64,000 nucleotides of DNA from an uncultured Collinsella sp. Its GTDB lineage: Bacteria; Actinomycetota; Coriobacteriia; Coriobacteriales; Coriobacteriaceae. The notes under the pieces are model-generated. The model was not told the DNA's origin. It searched no databases and worked only from the letters and a program-made list of their open reading frames with translations. The stretch is taken from NCBI GenBank assembly GCA_958403205.1, contig CATXWM010000005.1:34924-98923 (forward strand), read 5' to 3'. Positions 25,704-33,908 of the stretch are shown here, in pieces; positions within the stretch are counted from its first letter, which is position 1, and every line of letters begins with the position of its first letter. Both the position numbers and the translations under genes were made by a program.

Positions 25704-25716
25704 GAGCCGACGCTGC

Positions 25717-25840
25717 GAGCCCGCCGTTTGGCCAATCTGCCGTTCAATTTTAAAGGCGCGACCAGAAGGTCAGCGCCTTTTCATTTCACGGCACCTTGGC
25801 TCAAACGGCGGGCTCTCGCTGACTTTTATTCGACCTGCGG
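25717..25840 (+). repeat. Family B structured hairpin element, copy B2
   Basis: Outer arms 25717-25730 and 25802-25815 (GAGCCCGCCGTTTG with its complement). Inside, CAATCTGCCGTTCAAT is followed by a variable hairpin at 25752-25780 (AAAGGCGC...GCGCCTTT) and then TTTCACGGCACCTTG. The tail TCGCTGACTT...ACCTGCG is shared with copy B3. It is in sense orientation relative to the upstream dehydrogenase gene. Confidence 0.7.
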
Positions 25841-25908
25841 GATCTGACTAGCGCAGGCTCTGCCTATGAAGTCCTAGCAGTTCCGTCTTGTCGTTGGCGT
25901 TGAAGCAT

Positions 25909-25933
25909 TTGCCCAGATAAAACCTGCCAAAAT
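25909..25933 (+). repeat. Partial REP element, CCAGATAAAACCTGCC type
   Basis: Shares CCCAGATAAAACCTGCC with the full copies and then diverges after CAAAAT. It is probably a decayed end. Confidence 0.6.
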
Positions 25934-25955
25934 TGTCATCTCATCTTGGTCGATT

Positions 25956-27341
25956 TTAGAGCTCCACGCTTTCGGCGCCGTTGATGGTTAGGTCGCGCTC
26001 GTAGAAGGCCGTGAGGGCGCGGATGGCGTACATCACGTCGCGTACGCCGCCGGTCTCGTAGCTCGAGTGCATGGCCAGCTGCGGCAGGCCCACGTCCACG
26101 GCATGCATGCTCGCCTGCATATTGGACAGATTACCGAGCGTGGAGCCACCCGCCATATCGCTCTTGTTGGCGAAGGCCTGCGTGGGCACGTCGGCGTCAT
26201 CGCAGATGGCCTGGAACACCGCGCGGCTAAAGGCATCGGTGCAGTAGTGCTGGTTGGCGGCTTCCTTGATGACGATGCCGCCGTTGAGCACAACCTGATT
26301 GCGGGCGTCGCACTTCTCGGCGTGGTTGGGGTGCACGGCATGTGCGTTGTCGCAGCTCACGAGCATCGATGCGGCAAGGGCGCGATGGTACGACTCGTCG
26401 TCAAAGCCCAACGATCCGTTAATGCGGCGCAGTGCATCGGCCAAGAACGTCGACATGGCGCCTTGCTTGGTCTCGGAGCCAACCTCCTCGTTATCAAAGC
26501 AGCAGAAGACCGAAACATCGTGCGCGTTCTCGGCACCCAAAAATGCCTGCAGCGAGGTGTAGGCGCAGGCCAGGTCGTCAAGCTTGGGCGTCGAGATAAA
26601 CTCGTCGGCCCAGCCCCAAATGCGCGCATCCTGACGATTGACCAGGAACAGGTCGCGACCCAAAATTTGCTCGGGCTCAACGTCCAGCTCATCGGCAATC
26701 AGAGCGTCAAAATCTCCCTGCTTGAGTTCACCGGCGCTGATGAGCGGGCACAGGTCAACGGCTCGGTTGGGAGCAAAGCTCTCGTTAACGCCACGGTTCA
26801 TATGGATGGCAAGGCTCGGAATAATGGCAACCTCGCGCTCGGTGGCAAGCAGGCGGCTCTCAATACGGTCGCCCTCGCGCACCAGCACGCGGCCCGCGAG
26901 CGCCAGCGGACGGTCGAACCAGGTGTAGTCGATCATGCCGCCGTAGGCCTCGGTGTTCAGGCGCAGCGTCTCGCCCGCGCCGTCGAGCTCGGGCACGGCC
27001 TTAACCTTAAACGTCGGCGAGTCGCTGTGCGACGCCGTCAGCTGAAAATGGTAGTCGCCGGCAACGCCGTCCTCGCCCCACGTAGCAGCCAGGTCCTCGC
27101 CCACCTTAAAGGCGATAACGCTCGAGGTGTTGCGCTGCGTGTAATAACGCCCGCCCGGCTCGATGTCCCACGCCGCGTTCTCGGACAGGTAGGTAAAGCC
27201 CGCCTCGTCGAGCTCGGCCATAATGGTCGCCGCCGTATGGAACATGCTGGGGCATGCCTCGATAAAGTCGATAAGGTCGTTGGCGGCCTCGATATCATCG
27301 GCCGTTACGTGCACGCGCTCGGGCGTTTCCTGATCCGTCAT
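25956..27341 (-). CDS. M18-family aminopeptidase
   Basis: 461 residues from the ATG at 27339-27341, which follows AAAGGGGAGAG; a longer frame of 37 codons upstream has no site. Dinuclear zinc motifs of M18 are visible: ASHSDSP, FDNEEVGSETKQGA and the late QLAMHSSYE histidine. It is a large oligomeric cytoplasmic enzyme cleaving N-terminal acidic or neutral residues from peptides. It is convergent with the dehydrogenase and divergent from the Ntn hydrolase. It is unrelated in function to its immediate neighbours as far as can be seen. Confidence 0.92.
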   Translation of the reverse strand: MTDQETPERVHVTADDIEAANDLIDFIEACPSMFHTAATIMAELDEAGFTYLSENAAWDIEPGGRYYTQRNTSSVIAFKVGEDLAATWGEDGVAGDYHFQLTASHSDSPTFKVKAVPELDGAGETLRLNTEAYGGMIDYTWFDRPLALAGRVLVREGDRIESRLLATEREVAIIPSLAIHMNRGVNESFAPNRAVDLCPLISAGELKQGDFDALIADELDVEPEQILGRDLFLVNRQDARIWGWADEFISTPKLDDLACAYTSLQAFLGAENAHDVSVFCCFDNEEVGSETKQGAMSTFLADALRRINGSLGFDDESYHRALAASMLVSCDNAHAVHPNHAEKCDARNQVVLNGGIVIKEAANQHYCTDAFSRAVFQAICDDADVPTQAFANKSDMAGGSTLGNLSNMQASMHAVDVGLPQLAMHSSYETGGVRDVMYAIRALTAFYERDLTINGAESVEL

Positions 27342-27502
27342 GCTCTCCCCTTTCGCTGGGTTGATGGTCCCTTCCAGCATACCCCGCCGCGCCAGCGCTG
27401 CACTCTTCATTCCGTGTTTAATCCCGCACCGCTCACCAAGTTGAGCCATCATGCCCGTGCACCTTTTGCGACAATTACGCTAACAGGACGAGAGGAGCCG
27501 TC

Positions 27503-28588
27503 ATGAAGCCACGTAACATTGCCATCGCCTGCGGTGTCGCGGGAGTCGCCGTCGGCCTTGCCGCTGCCACCGGTATCGTTTATCACAAGCAAATCAAGTC
27601 CGCCGCGTCGCTCAAACGCTTGACCGGCTACGCGGATGGCTATGACCTGTACGCAATCGACATCGCCTACGACTACGATCTTGATCGCATCATCGCCGCT
27701 GGCGTGCGCGACGACCAGGCCTACATCGATGCCGTGGTGGCGCAGGTGCTGCCCGGTGTGCCGGCACATGTCCAGGCGCCCCAGTTTGCCTGCAGCGCTT
27801 TTGTCGCCGTAGATGCCGAAGGCCGCGTGCGCACCGGTCGCAATTACGACTTTAAGGACGACACCTCGGCGCTGCTGGTGCGCAATCACCCACGCGGCGG
27901 CTATGCCTCCATCGGCTTTGCGGCCCTCAATAACCTGGGCGATAACACTCCGCTTGACTCCGTCGCCGGACGGGCCGCCGCACTCATGGGCCCGTTTGGC
28001 CAGCTCGACGGTGTTAACGAATGCGGCGTGTCCATTGCCGTACTCACCCTGGATTCCAAGCCCTGTGACCAGGACACGCAACGGCCCGTCATCAACACTT
28101 CGCTCGCCATCCGTCTGGTGCTCGACCGTGCCGCCACCACGCAAGAGGCAGTCGACCTGCTTTCCGCCTACGACATGCACGCCATGGCAGGACGCGATTA
28201 CCACTTCTTTATCAACGACGCCGCCGGTGACGCGCGCGTAGTAGAGTGGGATCCGCGCGATCCGGACCGCGCTTTCAAAGCGACCCCTGTTCGCCAGGTC
28301 ACGAACTTCTACGCCTGCTATGGCGACGAAGTGCTGCCCAACCAAAAGAATGGCGAGCTGGGCCATGGTAAAGAGCGCGCCGTCGCAATCGCCGATGTCC
28401 TTGACGCCCATGTCGGTGCCCAGAACGAGGCAGTCGCTTGGAAGGCCCTACGCGCTGCGGCGCAAGAGCCCAATCCGGAAGACATCACCAGCAACACGCA
28501 GTGGTCGGTCGTCTTTGACAACACCGAGCCCGCTGCCGCCATCACGCTGCGCCGCCACTGGGGCGACATCGATGCCTTCGCGCTGTAA
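27503..28588 (+). CDS. Membrane-anchored linear amide C-N hydrolase (Ntn; choloylglycine hydrolase/C45-like)
   Basis: 361 residues. An N-terminal hydrophobic segment (residues 7-27) without a lipobox suggests a signal anchor. The presumed nucleophile is Cys97 in QFACSAFVAVD, followed by RTGRNYDF and later VNECGVSIAVLTLDS and VVEWDPRD, which match the penicillin-V acylase / bile-salt hydrolase / acyltransferase fold. In classical bile-salt hydrolases the nucleophile is residue 2; here about 96 residues precede it, as in C45 acyltransferases that self-cleave. Maturation between Ala96 and Cys97 is inferred. Substrates could be bile amides, N-acyl amino acids or N-acyl ethanolamines. GAGAGGAG precedes the ATG. 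Confidence 0.75.
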   Translation: MKPRNIAIACGVAGVAVGLAAATGIVYHKQIKSAASLKRLTGYADGYDLYAIDIAYDYDLDRIIAAGVRDDQAYIDAVVAQVLPGVPAHVQAPQFACSAFVAVDAEGRVRTGRNYDFKDDTSALLVRNHPRGGYASIGFAALNNLGDNTPLDSVAGRAAALMGPFGQLDGVNECGVSIAVLTLDSKPCDQDTQRPVINTSLAIRLVLDRAATTQEAVDLLSAYDMHAMAGRDYHFFINDAAGDARVVEWDPRDPDRAFKATPVRQVTNFYACYGDEVLPNQKNGELGHGKERAVAIADVLDAHVGAQNEAVAWKALRAAAQEPNPEDITSNTQWSVVFDNTEPAAAITLRRHWGDIDAFAL

Positions 28589-28655
28589 GGAGCTGGCACC
28601 GTCGTCCTTACGCTGGCCTGACGTTGCTTACATTTCCATACATTTGAGCTAACAC

Positions 28656-28691
28656 GTTTTACCCCCGTATCAACAGTGTGCGGGGGTAAAC
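28656..28691. promoter_or_regulatory. Hairpin/palindrome upstream of pfkA
   Basis: TTTACCCCCG and CGGGGGTAAA separated by 13 nt, 38 bp before the pfkA ATG and 68 bp past the hydrolase stop. It may be the hydrolase terminator or a pfkA operator. The absence of a T-run leaves both open. Confidence 0.45.
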
Positions 28692-28728
28692 TTATGCGCA
28701 TGTTATAACTTGCCCGGAAGGATTCACC

Positions 28729-29808
28729 ATGCTTAGAATCGGTCTTCTTACTAGTGGCGGCGACTGCCAGGCGCTCAACGCCACCATGCGCGGCATCGTC
28801 AAAACGCTTATAACCAATAGCGAAGAACCTATCGAGATCTATGGTTTTGAGGACGGCTACCAGGGCCTTATCTACAGCAGGTTCCGCGTCATGACGCCCG
28901 CCGATTTTAGCGGCATCCTCACCCGCGGCGGCACCATCCTGGGCACGAGCCGCACACCGTTCAAGCGTCTGGATACCCCCGAGGCCGATGGCGTCGAGAA
29001 GGTGCCGGCGATGGTCCACACCTATCATAAGCTGCAGCTCGACTGCCTGTTTATGCTGGGCGGTAACGGCTCCACCAAGACCGCCAACCGCCTGCGCGAA
29101 GAGGGCCTCAACGTTATCGCCCTGCCCAAGACCATCGATAACGACACATGGGGCACCGAGCTGACGTTTGGCTTTACGAGCGCCATCGACGTCGCCACCA
29201 AGTGCATCGACGACATCCACACCACCGCTTCGAGCCACGGCCGCGTGTTCGTTATCGAGATCATGGGCCACAAGGTTGGCTGGATCCCGCTGTATGCCGG
29301 CGTCGCGGGCGGCGCGGATGTCATCTTGATTCCCGAGATTCCCTACGACATGGATAACGTCATCAAGACCATCGAGCATCGCATGGAGACCGGCAGCCGC
29401 TTTACCATCGTGGCCGTCGCCGAGGGCGCCATCTCCAAGGAGGACGCAGCGCTATCCAAGAAGGAGTACAAGAAGAAGCTCGCCGAGCGCACGAGCCCGT
29501 CAATCGTGTACGACATCGCCAAGGAGATTGAGGCCAAGACCGGTCGCGAGACCCGCGTCGCCATCCCCGGTCACACGCAGCGCGGCGGCCAGCCCGACGC
29601 CCAGGACCGCATCTTTGCGACCCAGTGCGGCGTCGAGGCCGCGCTTGGCTGCCTGCGCGGCGAGTTTGGCTACATGATTGCCCTGCGCGACGGCAAGATG
29701 TGCCACATGCCGCTCGAGGATGTCGCCGGCAAGCTCAAGTATGTCGACCCCCAGAGCGATCTGGTGCGTGAGGCCAAGGCGTTGGGCATCAGCTTCGGCG
29801 ACGAATAG
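28729..29808 (+). CDS. pfkA: 6-phosphofructokinase (phosphoryl-donor type uncertain)
   Basis: 359 residues, clade between bacterial ATP-PFK and PPi-PFK in size. Phosphorylates fructose-6-phosphate in glycolysis. The donor loop reads GGNGSTKTA (111-119), with Asn in place of the usual Asp, and the next motif is PKTIDND with Lys134. Lysine here is the hallmark of PPi-using or mixed enzymes, whereas the glycine after Asn is the ATP-type residue, so the donor is ambiguous. The hexose site has MGHKVGWIP and PGHTQRGG. GGAAGGA precedes the ATG. The stop codon lies inside the outer arm of family A copy A1. Confidence 0.92.
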   Translation: MLRIGLLTSGGDCQALNATMRGIVKTLITNSEEPIEIYGFEDGYQGLIYSRFRVMTPADFSGILTRGGTILGTSRTPFKRLDTPEADGVEKVPAMVHTYHKLQLDCLFMLGGNGSTKTANRLREEGLNVIALPKTIDNDTWGTELTFGFTSAIDVATKCIDDIHTTASSHGRVFVIEIMGHKVGWIPLYAGVAGGADVILIPEIPYDMDNVIKTIEHRMETGSRFTIVAVAEGAISKEDAALSKKEYKKKLAERTSPSIVYDIAKEIEAKTGRETRVAIPGHTQRGGQPDAQDRIFATQCGVEAALGCLRGEFGYMIALRDGKMCHMPLEDVAGKLKYVDPQSDLVREAKALGISFGDE

Positions 29809-29984
29809 CCTCGGCTGTAACCGCCCCCATCGGAGGCCCCAGGGCTTACCTCCCAAATCGTCCTCGGACATGTCAGGATCCCGCCGTGCGCTTCGCGCGG
29901 CGGGGTCCTTCCGTCCTGCGGAAAGATTTGGGAGGTAAGCCCTGGGGCCTCCTGCGGTAACTAGGGAGGCCGAGGCTATTCGTC
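29800..29984 (+). repeat. Family A long hairpin, copy A1 (pfkA 3' end)
   Basis: Outermost arms 29800-29815 and 29969-29984 are perfect 16-bp complements and include the pfkA TAG. The main arms 29832-29858 and 29926-29952 are perfect over 27 bp (GGAGGCCCCAGGGC...). Inside lie the conserved motifs CGTCCTCGGACAT and GTCCTGCGGAAAG and a third variable stem (AGGATCCCGCCG). It is in sense orientation relative to pfkA. A role as terminator, mRNA 3' protector or mobile element is open. Confidence 0.75.
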
Positions 29985-30000
29985 TTCTTGCTACGGGTGC

Positions 30001-30235
30001 CTGGGGTAGGATGCGGCGTGCATTTTTGGGAGTATTCAGCAGCCGAGGGTGCCTGCATACTGGTTTTTGGGCGAAAGGCAGGCACCATGGGCCGCATCCT
30101 GTAAAAAACGAGCGGCTCTAGAGGCGTTGGGACTCAGAATCGGGGCTTTCAGCGCAGTTTTGCACCCCCGCCCCCGCGCCCGCGGACCCCGGGACGCTGA
30201 ATACTCCGGAATTTGCACGGCGCCCCCTGGGGTAC
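30001..30235. repeat. 235-bp inverted-repeat element with alternative stems
   Basis: The terminal arms 30001-30040 and 30196-30235 share CTGGGGTA, GCACGGCG-like and GAGTATTCAGC blocks in inverted order. Internal hairpins are 30008-30017 with 30091-30100 (AGGATGCGGC, perfect) and 30048-30086 (GGTGCCTGC). The left arm can pair either with the terminal arm or with the internal site, so two folds compete. No protein is encoded. It is MITE-like or a structured RNA. Confidence 0.5.
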
Positions 30236-30250
30236 CTGTGGGCAAAAAGC

Positions 30251-30287
30251 AACCGCCCCGTCAAAGTATGCATTTGGCGGGGCGGTT
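30251..30287 (-). terminator. Terminator of the MacB/FtsX-type ABC operon
   Basis: AACCGCCCCG and CGGGGCGGTT arms. On the minus strand GCTTTTTGCC follows. It lies 61 bp past the permease stop. Confidence 0.75.
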
Positions 30288-30348
30288 TATGCAAAAATGC
30301 TGCTGCGCGCGCGTCGGCAGCTCGCTAGAACTTGAATCCCAGGACAGG

Positions 30349-33114
30349 CTACTCGGCGCTCTTGAGGGCGCCGACCATGTCGATCCTATTGAGGGTGCGA
30401 TTGGTGGCGAGGTTGACGATAAACGTAAAGCCGAAGGAAAGTACCACGGCAAGCACGTAGCTCAGTGGCTCGACCTCAACGTCAAAGTACAGCGACGGCA
30501 TCTGCAGGATGTACGTAAAGCTCTCGGCCAGCGCACCGCCCAGCGGAACACCCAGCGCGGCACCAATCGCCGTGAGGATCAACGTCTCCTTGTTGACGTA
30601 GTGGTGCACCTCGCCGCGACGAAAGCCCAGCACCTTGATGGTCGCCAGCTCGCGCTCGCGCTCGGAGATATTCGTGTTGGACAGCGTAAACACCACCACA
30701 AACGACAGGCACGCCGCCATAAAGGTCACGAGCACCACGACGGAATTGATGATAGTGAAGTTCGCCTCATAGTTTTCCCAATGCTCGGCCGTGCTCGAAA
30801 TCGAAAGCCAACCGTCGCTCTTAAGCTTCTTGCTAAACGCAATCTGGTCAGAAGATGAGCCCTTAAGCAGCGCAAAGATGCCGTTAAGACGCGCGCTTCG
30901 GCCGAACGCGCGCTCATAGGTGCTCTGCGTCATATAGAGCGTGTTGCCCAGATAGTTGAGCGAAATGTCGCTAACCTTGAGCTTGGCGACGTTGAGCGAC
31001 GAATCCTGGACGTGAGCCGTATCGCCCGGCTGAATCCCCAGCACCAGCTGTGAACTTTTGCTCAGATACACGTCTCCGTCACGCAAAGACAGCGGTTCTT
31101 TGGACTCATCCTCCAGGCGCACGTAATCGCCCAAGTCACCCGCGCGATCGTCGGGAATCACGATGAGCTGCACGGTCTCGCTCTTGCCACCAAACGTAAA
31201 GGTGACGTTGTCGGTCATAATTGGCAGGGTCGAGGTCACCGTCACGTTGGAATCATTGGCCGTGCTGCGTTCCTCTAGCGCCGCACATGTCTGCGTAAAA
31301 TCGTCGGGATTGGCGACCGCCAGCAGATCGTAGCGTGTGATGTGGCCGTACTGCTTGGGCGACAGTGCAACCGACGTGTCGCGAATGCCCATACCGCAGA
31401 TCACGAGCGCCGTGCAGCCGGCGATACCGAAGATGGTCATAAAGGCGCGCTTTTTGTAGCGGAACAGGTTACGTGCTGTCACCTTGTTCAAGAAGCCCAT
31501 GCGGCGCCAAATAAAGCCGATGCGCTCAAGCAAAATGCGTGAGCCGGCACGCGGCGCCTTGGGACGCATGAGCGAAGCCGGCGTCTCGGCCATCTCGTGG
31601 CGGCAGGCGATAATCGTAGCGCCCACCACGCCCACGGCAAACAGCGCCACCGAGACAATCGAGGACACGATATCGTACGAAAGCAGCATCTGGGGCAGTG
31701 AGTACATATCATCGAACACTGTAAACAGGAACAGCGGTAGCCCCACAAAGCCGATGATGTTGCCGAGCACGCCACCCACCAGGCAGGCCCACAGCGCATA
31801 GTCCACGTATTTGGACAGGATACGCCCGCGTGAATAGCCGAGCGCCTTGTACAGGCCAATGAGCGTGCGTTCCTCCTCGACCATGCGCGTGGCGGTGGTA
31901 AGGCTGATGAGCACGGCGACGATAAAGAAGATGAATGGGAAGACCGTGGCGATGGCCTCGATCGAAGAGCTGTCGCTCTCGACGCTCGAGTAGCTTGCGA
32001 TGTTACCGCGGTCCTGGATGTACCAGGTGCATTCGCCCAGATCGGAAAGCTCGGCGCGGGCATCGGCAAACTGTTGGTCGGCGGCGGCGCGGCGCTGGTT
32101 CAGGTCGGCCTGCGCCTGCGCGCGTTCCTCGCTGCCCTGGGCCATACGGTCGATGTTTTCCTGTTCAATCCCAAAGAGCATATTCGCCTGGCGCTCGGCC
32201 GCATCCAAGCTTGCCGGCGTGTCGACCGTCAGCTCCTGAACGCGCGCCCTCTCACGCTCCTCGCGGATCTTCTCGATATTGCCTTTGACCTCGTTGATCT
32301 TTGCCGCGTAGGCATCCGAATAGGAGTTGAGGCTTTTGGCTCCCTCGACGATCACGTGGACCGCGGAGTAGGAAGAAGATGTCGCAGCGTCCTCGCTCAC
32401 GTAGAACTTATAGTCCGCAGTCGAAGCAGCGCGAAAGGCGTTGACTGTCGAGTCTGAGCTCACGTCGGTAGGATCGAGGACCTCGGCCGTAATGGTGTAA
32501 TCGCCCGCGGCAAACTGATCCTTGGCGCTTTGGTTCGACGAGCTCGCGTCATTGGCGGCAAAACTCACCGTATCGCCGAGCTTTTTGCCCGAAGCCTTCA
32601 GGAACTTCGAAGTCACCGCGACCTCATCGGCGCTCTCGGGCAAATCGCCGTTCACGAGCACCGGCTGATCGATATTCTCCTTGGAGAGACTTTGCACGAC
32701 CACGCGCTCGCGCGTTGTGTCCACGGCGGTATAGGCAGTCTCGGTATAGATGCCCTCGGCCGTCTCGACGCCGTCGACCTCTTGGATCGCAGCAAGATCG
32801 TCGCGCGTAAGGCCATAGGTCGACTGCACGTTAATGTCATAGACATTCTGCTGGTCAAAGTAGGCGTCGACCGAATCGCACAGATCCTCGCAACCCGCCT
32901 TGAGGCCGCACATCACGCTCACGCCGAGCGCGGTGATGACCACGATAGATAGGAAGCGCTTAAGACTGCCTCGGATTGTGCGATAGATGCCACGGCGAAA
33001 CACCGTCGGCACCATGTCGTTTGAGCTTTGGGCGGTGCGGTAGGTCGTAAACTCCTGGTCGCGACTCACGTGCTGCGCATCGTGGTTCTGGCTGTTTTGG
33101 CGGTCCTGGTCCAT
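30349..33114 (-). CDS. Large FtsX/MacB-type ABC transporter permease
   Basis: 921 residues from the ATG at 33112-33114; a GTG four codons earlier overlaps the ATPase stop and is an alternative. A first membrane helix at about residues 50-75 is followed by a large extracytoplasmic domain (80-380, with a coiled-coil-like Arg/Glu/Gln-rich stretch) and then two FtsX permease blocks (TTATRMVEEERTLIGLYKAL and SNTNISERERELATIKVLGF). This layout is that of LolCE/BceB-like exporters rather than importers. It works with the ATPase encoded immediately upstream. The two-component system 0.8 kb away suggests control by envelope or antimicrobial stress, by analogy. Confidence 0.88.
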   Translation of the reverse strand: MDQDRQNSQNHDAQHVSRDQEFTTYRTAQSSNDMVPTVFRRGIYRTIRGSLKRFLSIVVITALGVSVMCGLKAGCEDLCDSVDAYFDQQNVYDINVQSTYGLTRDDLAAIQEVDGVETAEGIYTETAYTAVDTTRERVVVQSLSKENIDQPVLVNGDLPESADEVAVTSKFLKASGKKLGDTVSFAANDASSSNQSAKDQFAAGDYTITAEVLDPTDVSSDSTVNAFRAASTADYKFYVSEDAATSSSYSAVHVIVEGAKSLNSYSDAYAAKINEVKGNIEKIREERERARVQELTVDTPASLDAAERQANMLFGIEQENIDRMAQGSEERAQAQADLNQRRAAADQQFADARAELSDLGECTWYIQDRGNIASYSSVESDSSSIEAIATVFPFIFFIVAVLISLTTATRMVEEERTLIGLYKALGYSRGRILSKYVDYALWACLVGGVLGNIIGFVGLPLFLFTVFDDMYSLPQMLLSYDIVSSIVSVALFAVGVVGATIIACRHEMAETPASLMRPKAPRAGSRILLERIGFIWRRMGFLNKVTARNLFRYKKRAFMTIFGIAGCTALVICGMGIRDTSVALSPKQYGHITRYDLLAVANPDDFTQTCAALEERSTANDSNVTVTSTLPIMTDNVTFTFGGKSETVQLIVIPDDRAGDLGDYVRLEDESKEPLSLRDGDVYLSKSSQLVLGIQPGDTAHVQDSSLNVAKLKVSDISLNYLGNTLYMTQSTYERAFGRSARLNGIFALLKGSSSDQIAFSKKLKSDGWLSISSTAEHWENYEANFTIINSVVVLVTFMAACLSFVVVFTLSNTNISERERELATIKVLGFRRGEVHHYVNKETLILTAIGAALGVPLGGALAESFTYILQMPSLYFDVEVEPLSYVLAVVLSFGFTFIVNLATNRTLNRIDMVGALKSAE

Positions 33115-33119
33115 GGGCG

Positions 33120-33821
33120 CTACCACTCGATCGTCTCGATAGGCACGGGATTTTGCTGAACCGTCTCGCTCTCCACGCGGCCGCTCTTAAAGCGGATCAG
33201 GCGATCGGCCATGGGCGCCAGCGCGGAGTTGTGGGTGATGATAATGACCGTAATGCCCTGCTTGCGACACGTGTCCTGTAGCAGCTGCAAGATCTGCTTG
33301 CCAGTTTTGTAGTCAAGCGCGCCCGTGGGCTCGTCGCACAGAAGCAGCTTGGGATTCTTGGCCAGTGCGCGGGCGATGGACACGCGCTGCTGCTCGCCAC
33401 CCGAAAGCTGCGCCGGAAAGTTAGCAAGGCGGTCGCCCAGGCCAACCTGACGAAGCGTTTGCTCGGCATCGAGCGAATCGGGGCAAATCTGTGCCGCGAG
33501 CTCAACGTTTTCAAGCGCCGTCAGGTTGGGGACCAGATTGTAGAACTGGAAGACAAAGCCGACGTCGGCGCGGCGGTATTCCACGAGCTGCGCCTCGTTA
33601 GCAGAGCTCACGTCGCGCCCGTCCACCGTTACGGTACCGGAGGTTACCGTGTCCATACCGCCCAGGATGTTGAGCGCCGTGGTCTTGCCGGCACCCGAGG
33701 CGCCCAGGATAATGGCGAGCTCACCGCGCTCGACCGTAAACCTCGCGCCGTCGAGCGCGTGAATGCGGGCGTCGCCCTCGCCGTATGCCTTGATGACGTC
33801 TTTGAATTCGATATAAGCCAT
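33120..33821 (-). CDS. ABC transporter ATP-binding protein (MacB/LolD type)
   Basis: 233 residues. Walker A is GASGAGKTT, the signature LSGGEQQR, Walker B LLLCDEPTGALD and the H-loop IIITHNSA. The PTGALD sequence is typical of the MacB/LolD/BceA group. The permease gene starts within a few bases of its stop, and the two form one operon. The ATG is at 33819-33821, with a weak ribosome site. Confidence 0.92.
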   Translation of the reverse strand: MAYIEFKDVIKAYGEGDARIHALDGARFTVERGELAIILGASGAGKTTALNILGGMDTVTSGTVTVDGRDVSSANEAQLVEYRRADVGFVFQFYNLVPNLTALENVELAAQICPDSLDAEQTLRQVGLGDRLANFPAQLSGGEQQRVSIARALAKNPKLLLCDEPTGALDYKTGKQILQLLQDTCRKQGITVIIITHNSALAPMADRLIRFKSGRVESETVQQNPVPIETIEW

Positions 33822-33870
33822 CGATTAATTCCCATCTGGTCGGATAACTCTTTAGTATTACCCATTTCGC

Positions 33871-33908
33871 ACCTACCAAAAAGGGACAGGTTTATTTTGG
33901 CAGGTTTT
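33871..33908 (-). repeat. REP element, inverted copy at the histidine kinase 3' end
   Basis: Reads ACCTACCAAAAAGGGACAGG on the plus strand and pairs with TTTTGGCAGGT. It overlaps the histidine-kinase stop codon by two bases, so the kinase's last codon abuts the repeat. It probably acts as terminator. Confidence 0.7.

Larger units (their letters stand above)
29809..30348. other. Gene-free region between pfkA and the FtsX-type permease
   Basis: These 540 bp hold family A copy A1, the inverted-repeat element at 30001-30235 and the terminator of the minus-strand ABC operon at 30251-30287. ORFs crossing the region have no ribosome site and read through the stems. Confidence 0.6.

Noticed and set aside
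30049..30858. 269-codon plus-strand frame
   Set aside because: The first part crosses the 30.0-kb repeat and a terminator, and the rest is antisense to the FtsX-type permease gene.
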